The notes under the pieces are model-generated. The model was given only the letters and a program-made list of their open reading frames with translations, searched no databases and was not told the DNA's origin. A program made the translations under genes and the position numbers. Source: Eledone cirrhosa (Eukaryota > Mollusca > Cephalopoda > Octopoda > Eledonidae). Taken from it: a stretch of DNA of 64,000 nucleotides. Of the stretch, positions 53,701 through 64,000 are shown piece after piece. Each line of letters opens with the position of its first letter. Position 1 is the stretch's first letter. The stretch is taken from assembly GCA_964016885.1 (NCBI GenBank), contig OZ024744.1, positions 74,120,993 through 74,184,992 of the forward strand. Reading direction: 5' to 3'.

Positions 53701-56700
53701 TAGTTGAGATGGTAAAGCTGCTAAACAATCACAATCTCTATTCACATTTCAACCATGCTAGAGTCTAGCTAGTTGAGATGGTATAGCTGCTAAACCATCA
53801 CAATCACTATTCATATATCAACCATGCTAGAGTCTAGCTAGTTAAGATGGTATATCTGCTAAACCATCACAATCACTGTTCATATATCAACCATGCTAGA
53901 GATTAGGTAGTTGAGATGGTATAGCTGCTAAACCATCACAATCACTATTCATATATCAACCATGCTAGAGTCTAGATAGTTGAGATGGTATAGCTGCTAA
54001 ACCATTACAATCACCATTCACATATCAACAATGCTAGAGTCTAGCTAGTTGAGATGGTATAGCTGCTAAACCATCACAATCACCATTCACATTTCAACCA
54101 TGCTAGACTCCAGCTAGCTGAGATAGAATTAGCTGCTAAAGCATCACAATCACCATTCACGTATCAGCCATGCTAGAGTCTAGCTAATTGAGATGGTATA
54201 CCTGCTAAACCATCACAATCACCATTCATATATCAACCATGTTAGAGTCTAGCTAGTTGAGATGGTATAGCTCTTAAACCATCACAATCACAATTCACAT
54301 ATCAACCATGCTAGATTCTAGCTAGTTGAGATGGTATAGCTGCTAAACCACCACAATCACCATTTATATATCAACCATGCTAGAGTCTAGCTAGTTGAGA
54401 TGGTATATCTGCTAAACCATCACAATCACTGTTCATATATCAACCATGCTAGAGATTAGGTAGTTGAGATGGTATAGCTGCTAAACCATCACAATCACTA
54501 TTCATATATCAACCATGCTAGAGTCTAGATAGTTGAGATGGTATAGCTGCTAAACCATTACAATCACCATTCACATATCAACAATGCTAGAGTCTAGCTA
54601 GTTGAGATGGTATAGCTGCTAAACCATCACAATCACCATTCACATTTCAAACATGCTAGTGTATAGCTAGTTGAGATGTTATAGCGGCTAAACCATCACA
54701 ATCACCATTCATATATCAACCATGCTAGAGTCTATCTAGTTGAGATGGTATAGCTGCTAAACCATCACATTCACTATTCACATATCAACCGTGCTAGAGT
54801 CTAGCTAGTTGAGATGGTATGGCTGCTAAACCATCACAATCACCATTCACATAATAACCATGCTAGAGTCTAGCTAGTTGAGATAGTATAGCTGCTAAAC
54901 CATCACAATCACCTTTCACATTTCAACCATGCTAGCGTCTAGCTAGTTGAGATAGTATAGCTGCTAAAGCATCACAATCACCATTCACATATCAACCATG
55001 CTAGAGTCTAGCTAGTTGAGATGGTATGGCTGCTAAACCATTACAATCACCATTCACATAATAACCATGCTAGAGTCTAGCTAGTTGAGATGGTATAGCT
55101 GCTAAACCATCACAATCACCTTTCACATTTCAACCATGCTAGCGTCTAGCTAGTTGAGATAGTATAGCTGCTAAAGCATCACAATCACCATTCACATATC
55201 AACCATGCTAGAGTCTAGCTAGTTGAGTTGGTATGGCTGCTAATCCATCACAATCACCATTCATATATCAACCATGCTAGAGTCTAACTAGTTGAGATGG
55301 TATAGCTACTAAACCATCACAATACCATTCAAATATCAACCATGCCAAAGTCTAGCTAGTTGAGACGGTATGGCTGCTAAACCATCACAATCACTATTCA
55401 TGTATCAATCAGGCTAGACTCTAGCTAGTTGAGATGGATTAGCTGCTAAATCATCACAATCACCATTCACGTATCAACCATGCTAGAGACTAGCTAGTTG
55501 AGATGGTATAGCTGCTAAACCATAACAATCACCTTTCACATATCAACCATGCTAGAATCTAGCTAGTTGAGATGGTATAGCTGCTAAACCATCACAATCT
55601 CCATTCATATATCAACCATGCTAGAGTCTAGGTAGTTGAGATGGTATAGCTGCTAAACCATCACAATCACCATTCACATAATAACCATGCTAGAGTCTAG
55701 CTAGTTGAGATGGTATAGCTGCTAAACCATCACAATCACCTTTCACATTTCAACCATGCTAGCGTCTAGCTAGTTGAGATGGTATAGCTGCTAAACCATC
55801 ACAATCACCATTCACATATCAACGATGATAGAGTCTAGCTAGTTGAGATGGTATAGCTACTAAACAAACACAATCACTATTCACATTTCAAACATGCTAG
55901 AGTCTGGCTAGTTGAGATGGTATAGCTGCTAAACCATCACAATCATTATTCACATATCAACCATGCTATAGTCTAGCTAGTTAAGATGGTATAGCTGCTA
56001 AACCATCACAATCACCATTCACATTTCAACCATGCTAGAGTGTAGCTAGTTGAGAAGGTATAGCTGCTAAACCATCATAATCACCATTCACATATCAACC
56101 ATGCTAGAGGCTAGCTAGTTGAGATGGTATAGCTGCTAAACCATAACAATCACCTTTCACATATCAACCATGCTAGAGTCAAGTTAGTTGAGATGGTATG
56201 CCCTGCTAAACCATCACAATCACCATTCATATATCAACCATGCTAGAGTCTAGCTAGCTGAGATGGTATAGCTGAAAAACCATCACAATCACCATTCACA
56301 TATCAACCATGCTAGAGTCTAGCTAGTTGTGATGGTATAGCTGCTAAACCATCACAATCACCTTTCACATTTCAACCATGCTAGAGTGTAGCTAGTTGAG
56401 ATGGTATAGCTACTAAACCATCACAATTACCATTCACATATCAACCATGCTAGAGTCTAGCTAGTTGAGATGGTATGGGTACTAAACAATCACAATCAGC
56501 ATTCCCGAATCAACCATGCTAAAGTCTTGCTAGTTGAGATGGTATGCCTGCTAAACCATCACAATCACCATTCATATATCAACCATGCTAGAGTCTAACT
56601 AGTTGAGATGGTATAGCTACTAAACCATCACAATCACCATTCAAATATCAACCATGCTAAAGTCTAGCTAGTTGAGATGGTATGGCTGCTAAACCATCAC

Positions 56701-59700
56701 AATCTCTATTCATGTATCAATCAGGCTAGATTCTAGCTAGTTGAGATGGTATATCTGCTAACCCATCACCATCACTATTCTTATATATCAACCCTGACAA
56801 AGTCTAGCTAGTTGAGATGGTATAGCTGATAAACCATCACAATCACCATTCACATATCAACCATGCTAGAGTCTAGCTAGTTCAGATGGTATAGCTGCTA
56901 AAGCATCACATTCACCATTCACATATCAACCATGATAGCGTCTAGCTAGTTGAGATTGTATAGCTGCTAAAGCATCACAATCACCATTCACATATCAACC
57001 ATGCTAGAGTCAATCTAGTTGAGATGGTATAGCTGCTAAACCATCACAATCACCATTCACATATCAACGATGCTAGAGTCTAGCTAGTTGAGATGGTATA
57101 GCTGCTAAACCATCACAATCACCATTCACATATCAACCATGCTAGAGTCTAGCTAGTTGAGATGGTATAGCTGCTAAACCATCACAATAACTATTCATAT
57201 ATCAACCATGCTAGAGTCTAGCTAGTTGAGAAGGTATAGCTGCTAAACCATCACAATCATTATTCACATTCCAACCATGCTAGAGTCTAGTTAGTTGATA
57301 TGGTATAGCTGCTAAACCATCACATTCACTATTCACATATCAACCATGCTAGAGTCTATCTAGTTGGGATGGTATAGCTGCTAAACCATCACAATCACTA
57401 TTCATATATCAACCATGCTAGACTCTAGCTAGTTGAGATGGATTAGCTGCTAAACCATCACAATCACCATTCACGTAACAACCATGTTAGAGTCTAGCTA
57501 GTTGAGATGATATAGCTGCTAAACCCTCACAATCACAATCCACATATCAACATTGCTAGAGTCTATCTAGTTGGGATGGTATAGCTACTAAACAATCACA
57601 ATCACCATTCACATATCAACCATGCTAGAGTCTAGCTAGTTGAGATGGTATAGCTGCTAAACCATCACAATCACCATTCGCATATCAACCATGCTAGAGT
57701 CTAGCTTGCTGAGATGTTAAAGCTGCTAAACCATCACAATCACCATTCACGTAACAACCATGTTAGAGTCTAGCTAGTTGAGATGGTATAGCTGCTAAAC
57801 AATCACAATCACTATTCATATATCAACCATGCTAGAGTCCAGCTAGTTGAGATGGTATAGCTGCTAAACCATCACAGTCACTATTCATATATCAACCATG
57901 CTAGACTCTAGCTAGTTGAGATGGATTAGCTGCTAAACCATCACAATCACCATTCACATATCAACCATGCTAGAGTCTAGGTAGTTGAGATGGTATAGCT
58001 GCTAAACCATCACAATCACCATTCATATATCAACCATGCTAGAGTCTAGCTAGTTCAGATGGTATATCTGCTAAACCACCACAATCACTGTTCATATATC
58101 AACCATGCTAGAGATTAGGTAGTTGAGATGGTATAGCTGCTAAACCATCACAATCACTATTCATATATCAACCATGCTAGAGTCTAGATAGTTGAGATGG
58201 TATAGCTGCTAAACCATTACAATCACCATTCACATATCAACAATGCTAGAGTCTAGCTAGTTGAGATGGTATAGCTGCTAAACCATCACAATCACCATTC
58301 ACATTTCAAACATGCTAGAGTATAGCTAGTTGAGATGTTATAGCGGCTAAACCATCACAATCACCATTCATATATCAACCATGCTAGAGTCTATCTAGTT
58401 GAGATGGTATAGCTGCTAAACCATCACATTCACTATTCACATATCAACCGTGCTAGAGTCTAGCTAGTTGAGATGGTATAGCTGCTAAACCATCACAATC
58501 ACCTTTCACATTTCAACCATGCTAGCGTCTAGCTAGTTGAGATAGTATAGCTGCTAAAGCATCACAATCACCATTCACATATCAACCATGCTAGAGTCTA
58601 GCTAGTTGAGTTGGTATGGCTGCTAATCCATCACAATCACCATTCATATATCAACCATGCTAGAGTCTAACTAGTTGAGATGGTATAGCTACTAAACCAT
58701 CACAATACCATTCAAATATCAACCATGCCAAAGTCTAGCTAGTTGAGACGGTATGGCTGCTAAACCATCACAATCACTATTCATGTATCAATCAGGCTAG
58801 ACTCTAGCTAGTTGCGATGGATTAGCTGCTAAATCATCACAATCACCATTCACGTATCAACCATGCAAGAGACTAGCTAGTTGAGATGGTATAGCTGCTA
58901 AACCATAACAATCACCTTTCACATATCAACCATGCTAGAATCTAGCTAGTTGAGATGGTATAGCTGCTAAACCATCACAATCACCATTCATATATCAACC
59001 ATGCTAGAGTCTAGGTAGTTGAGATGGTATAGCTGCTAAACCATCACAATCACCATTCACATAATAACCATGCTAGAGTCTAGCTAGTTGAGATGGTATA
59101 GCTGCTAAACCATCACAATCACCTTTCACATTTCAACCATGCTAGCGTCTAGCTAGTTGAGATGGTATAACTGCTAAACCATCACAATCACCATTCACAT
59201 ATCAACGATGATAGAGTCTAGCTAGTTGAGATGGTATAGCTACTAAACAAACACAATCACTATTCACATTTCAAACATGCTAGAGTCTGGCTAGTTGAGA
59301 TGGTATAGCTGCTAAACCATCACAATCATTATTCACATATCAACCATGCTATAGTCTAGCTAGTTAAGATGGTATAGCTGCTAAACCATCACAATCACCA
59401 TTCACATTTCAACCATGCTAGAGTGTAGCTAGTTGAGAAGGTATAGCTGCTAAACCATCATAATCACCATTCACATATCAACCATGCTAGAGGCTAGCTA
59501 GTTGAGATGGTATAGCTGCTAAACCATAACAATCACCTTTCACATATCAACCATGCTAGAGTCAAGTTAGTTGAGATGGTATGCCCTGCTAAACCATCAC
59601 AATCACCATTCATATATCAACCATGCTAGAGTCTAGCTAGCTGAGATGGTATAGCTGAAAAACCATCACAATCACCATTCACATATCAACCATGCTAGAG

Positions 59701-62700
59701 TCTAGCTAGTTGTGATGGTATAGCTGCTAAACCATCACAATCACCTTTCACATTTCAACCATGCTAGAGTGTAGCTAGTTGAGATGGTATAGCTACTAAA
59801 CCATCACAATTACCATTCACATATCAACCATGCTAGAGTCTAGCTAGTTGAGATGGTATGGGTACTAAACAATCACAATCAGCATTCACGAATCAACCAT
59901 GCTAAAGTCTTGCTAGTTGAGATGGTATGCCTGCTAAACCATCACAATCACCATTCATATATCAACCATGCTAGAGTCTAACTAGTTGAGATGGTATAGC
60001 TACTAAACCATCACAATCACCATTCAAATATCAACCATGCTAAAGTCTAGCTAGTTGAGATGGTATGGCTGCCAAACCATCACAATCTCTATTCATGTAT
60101 CAATCAGGCTAGACTCTAGCTAGTTGAGATGGTATATCTGCTAACCCATCACCATCACTATTCATATATCAACCCTGACAAAGTCTAGCTAGTTGAGATG
60201 GTATAGCTGATAAACCATCACAATCACCATTCACATATCAACCATGCTAGAGTCTAGCTAGTTCAGATGGTATAGCTGCTAAAGCATCACATTCACCATT
60301 CACATATCAACCATGATAGCGTCTAGCTAGTTGAGATGGTATAGCTGCTAAAGCATCACAATCACCATTCACATATCAACCATGCTAGAGTCAATCTAGT
60401 TGAGATGGTATAGCTGCTAAACCATCACAATCACCATTCACATATCAACGATGCTAGAGTCTAGCTAGTTGAGATGGTATAGCTGCTAAACCATCACAAT
60501 CACCATTCACATATCAACCATGCTAGAGTCTAGCTAGTTGAGATGGTATAGCTGCTAAACCATCACAATCACTATTCATATATCAACCATGCTAGAGTCT
60601 AGCTAGTTGAGAAGGTATAGCTGCTAAACCATCACAATCATTATTCACATTCCAACCATGCTAGAGTCTAGTTAGTTGATATGGTATAGCTGCTAAACCA
60701 TCACATTCACTATTCACATATCAACCATGCTAGAGTCTATCTAGTTGGGATGGTATAGCTACTAAACAATCACAATCACCATTCACATATCAACCATGCT
60801 AGAGTCTAGCTAGTTGAGATGGTATAGCTGCTAAACCATCACAATCACCATTCGCATATCAACCATGCTAGAGTCTAGCTTGCTGAGATGTTAAAGCTGC
60901 TAAATAATCACAATCACTATTCACATTTCAACCATGCTAGAGTCTAGCTAGTTGAGATGGTATAGCTGCTAAACAATCACAATCACTATTCATATATCAA
61001 CCATGCTAGAGTCTAGCTAGTTGAGATGGTATAGCTGCTAAACCATCACAATCACTATTCATATATCAACCATGCTAGACTCTAGCTAGTTGAGATGGAT
61101 TAGCTGCTAAACCATCACAATCACCATTCACGTAACAACCATGTTAGAGTCTAGCTAGTTGAGATGATATAGCTGCTAAACCCTCACAATCACAATCCAC
61201 ATATCAACATTGCTAGAGTCTATCTAGTTGGGATGGTATAGCTACTAAACAATCACAATCACCATTCACATATCAACCATGCTAGAGTCTAGCTAGTTGA
61301 GATGGTATAGCTGCTAAACCATCACAATCACCATTCGCATATCAACCATGCTAGAGTCTAGCTTGCTGAGATGTTAAAGCTGCTAAATAATCACAATCAC
61401 TATTCACATTTCAACCATGCTAGAGTCTAGCTAGTTGAGATGGTATAGCTGCTAAACAATCACAATCACTATTCATATATCAACCATGCTAGAGTCTAGC
61501 TAGTTGAGATGGTATAGCTGCTAAACCATCACAATCACTATTCATATATCAACCATGCTAGACTCTAGCTAGTTGAGATGGATTAGCTGCTAAACCATCA
61601 CAATCACCATTCACGTAACAACCATGTTAGAGTCTAGCTAGTTGAGATGGTATAGCTGCTAAACAATCACAATCACTATTCATATATCAACCATGCTAGA
61701 GGCTAGCTAGTTGATTTGGTATAGCTGCTAAATCATCACAATCACTATTCACATATCAACCATGCTAGAGGCTAGCTAGTTGAGATGGTAAAGCTGCTAA
61801 ACAATCACAATCACCATTCACGTATCAACCATGCTCGAGTGTAGCTCGTCGAGATGGTATACCTGCTAAACAATCACAATCATCATTCACATTTCAACCA
61901 TGCTAGAGACTAGGTAGTTGAGATGGTATAGTTGCTAAACCATCACAATCACTATTCACATATCAACCATGCTAGAGTCTAGATAGTTGAGATGGTATAG
62001 CTGCTAAAGCATCACAATCACCATTCACATTTCAACCATGCTAGACTCTAGCTAGTTGAGATGGATTAGCTCCTAAACCATCACACTCACCATTCACGTA
62101 TCAACCATGCTAGAGTCTAGGTAGTTGAGATGGTATAGCTGCTAAACCATCACAATCACCATTCATATATCAACCATGCTAGAGTCTAGCTAGTTCAGAT
62201 GGTATAGCTGCTAAAGCATCACATTCACCATTCACATATCAACCATGCTAGCGTCTAGCTAGTTGAGATGGTATAGCTGCTAAAGCATCACAATCACCAT
62301 TCATATATCAACCATGCTAGAGTCTATCTAGTTGAGATGGAATAGCTGCTAAACCATCACAATAACCATTCACATATCAACGATGCTAGAGTCAAGCTAG
62401 TTGAGATTGTATAGCTGCTAAACCATCACAATCACCATTCACATATCAACGATGCTAGAGTCTAGCTAGTTGAGATGGTATAGCTGCTAAACCATCACAA
62501 TCACTATTCATATATCAACCATGCTAGAGTCTAGCTAGTTGAGAAGGTATAGCTGCTAAAACATCACAATCATTATTCACATACCAACCATCCTAGAGTC
62601 TAGTTAGTTGATATGGTATAGCTGCTAAACCATCACAATCACCATTCACATATCAACCATGCTAGAGTCTAGGTAGTTGAGATGGTATAGCTGCTAAACC

Positions 62701-64000
62701 ATCACAATCACCATTCATATATTAACCATGCTAGAGGCTAGCTAGTTGAGATGGTAAAGCTGCTAAACAATCACAATCACCATTCACGTATCAACCATGC
62801 TAGAGTCTAGCTAGTTGAGATGGTATACCTGCTAAACAATCACAATCTTCATTCACATTTGAACCATGCTAGAGACTAGCTAGTTGAGATGGTATGGCTA
62901 CTAAACCATCACAATCACCATTCACATTTCAACCAAGCTACAGTCTTCCTAGTTGAGATGGTATAGCTGCTAAACCATCACAATCACTATTCACATATCA
63001 ACCATGCTAGAGTCTAGCTAGTTGATTTGGTATAGCTGCTAAACCATCACAATCACTATTCACATATCAACCATGCTAGAGGCTAGCTAGTTGAGATGGT
63101 AAAGCTGCTAAACAATCACAATCACCATTCACGTACCAACCATGCTAGAGTGTAGCTAGTCGAGATGGTATACCTGCTAAACAATCACAATCACCATTCA
63201 CATTTCAACCATGCTAGAGACTAGCTAGTTGAGATGGTATGGCTATTAAACCATCACAATCACCATTCACATATCAACGATGCTAGAGTCTAGCTAGTTC
63301 AGATGGTATAGCTACTAAACAAACTCAATCACTATTCACATTTCAAACATGCTAGAGTCTAGCTAGTTGAGATGGTATAGCTGCTAAATCATCACAATCA
63401 CTATTCACATATCAACCATGCTAGAGTCTAGCTAATTGAGATGGTATAGCTGCTAAACCATCACAATCACCTTTCACATTTCAACCATACTAGAGTGTAG
63501 CTAGTTGAGATGGTATAGCTACTAAACCATCACAATCACCATTCACATATCAACCATGCTAAAGTCTAGCTAGTTGAGATGGTATAGCTACTAAACCATC
63601 ACAATCACCATTCAAATATGAACCATGCCAAAGTCTAGCTAGTTGAGACGGTATGGCTGCTAAACCATCACAATCACTATTCATGTATCAATCAGGCTAG
63701 ACTCTAGCTAGTTGAGATGGATTAGCTGCTAAACCATCACAATCACCATTCACGTATCAACCATGCTAGAGACTAGCTAGTTGAGATGGTATAGTTGCTA
63801 AACCATCACAATCACCTTTCACATTTCAACAATGCTAGTGTGTAGCTAGTTGAGCTGGTATAGCTACTAAATCATCAAAATCACCATTCACATATCAACC
63901 ATGCTAGAGTCTAGGTAGTTGATATGGTATAGCTACTAAATCATCACAATCAACATTCACATATCAACCATGCTAAAGTCTAGCTAGTTGAGAAGGTATG
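44771..64000. repeat. 69-bp satellite array with higher-order repeats
   Basis: About 279 head-to-tail copies of a 69-bp monomer. Left part: CTAGAGTCTAGCTAGTTGAG then ATGGTATAGCTGCTAAACC. Right part: ATCACAATCACCATTCACAT then ATCAACCATG. Successive CTAGAGTC blocks at 44790 and 44859 give the period. Each monomer has a 13-bp dyad GCTAGAGTCTAGC and the palindrome CTAGCTAG, and TAG stops occur in every frame, so it cannot encode protein. Variant monomers recur at exact multiples of 69, giving higher-order units of about 1.72, 3.17 and 3.38 kb. No other element interrupts it and it runs off the window end. A centromeric, pericentromeric or subtelomeric block is possible, but position on the chromosome cannot be seen. 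Confidence 0.97.

Noticed and set aside
44771..64000. CRISPR-like array
   Set aside because: Regular spacing is that of a head-to-tail satellite: the whole 69-bp unit is repeated, with no unique spacers, in a eukaryotic genome.

Overview
The window looks like a repeat-dominated, gene-free stretch of a coleoid cephalopod genome, most likely an octopus. The main clue is four copies of a tRNA-derived SINE whose body (B-box GTTCAAATCC, then a GATAAAATAAAGTACC segment and a GTAGAAACAATT end) matches what I remember of the octopus OK/OR-type SINEs. Non-LTR retrotransposons carrying metazoan-type reverse transcriptases, long TA/TAA/TATC microsatellites and a large satellite array agree with this. 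I found no host protein-coding exon, tRNA or rRNA gene. Species assignment is inference.

Layout. 0-3.1 kb: AT microsatellites, a fold-back element and two SINEs with target-site duplications. 3.1-9.8 kb: a 5'-truncated tail (copy A) and then a long decayed copy (B, + strand) of a Tx1/L1-type LINE with ORF1 (CCHC knuckle) and ORF2 (APE endonuclease plus RT). 9.8-13.5 kb: TA repeats, a small fold-back element and a decayed Penelope-like element (PLE1, - strand, RT plus GIY-YIG). 13.7-18.2 kb: a SINE, mostly anonymous sequence, a very old Tx1-type relic (H) and a 31-bp minisatellite.

18.2-43.6 kb is a run of LINEs separated by TAA microsatellites. Tx1-type copies E, C and D lie on the - strand. 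Copies of a second LINE type with a C-terminal restriction-like endonuclease (G'', F', F, G, G''') lie on the + strand. The 3' tail of every one of these copies abuts a TAA/ATT tract. C (21.8-27.7 kb) is the best-preserved Tx1 copy, with a 952-residue RT open reading frame and a single base missing between endonuclease and RT. G (30.6-35.3 kb) is the best-preserved RLE-type copy and has two 444-bp tandem repeats in its 5' region. D is split by a 2.28-kb insertion (35495-37776) with 66-bp inverted ends. That insertion carries an uninterrupted 393-codon minus-strand frame without any methionine, resembling the C-terminal part of a Penelope-like protein (GIY-YIG), and a sequence that folds as a hammerhead ribozyme core (35533-35603).

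43.9-64.0 kb is satellite DNA. It runs from degenerate CATAC/TACCA repeats through CATCACAAC-like repeats into about 279 tandem copies of a 69-bp monomer with kilobase-scale higher-order periods. The array continues past the window end.

The coding sequences act, or once acted, only for their own mobile elements: ORF1 products bind element RNA, endonucleases nick the target and RTs copy the RNA. SINEs and truncated copies depend on such proteins in trans. Nothing here forms a host operon or pathway.
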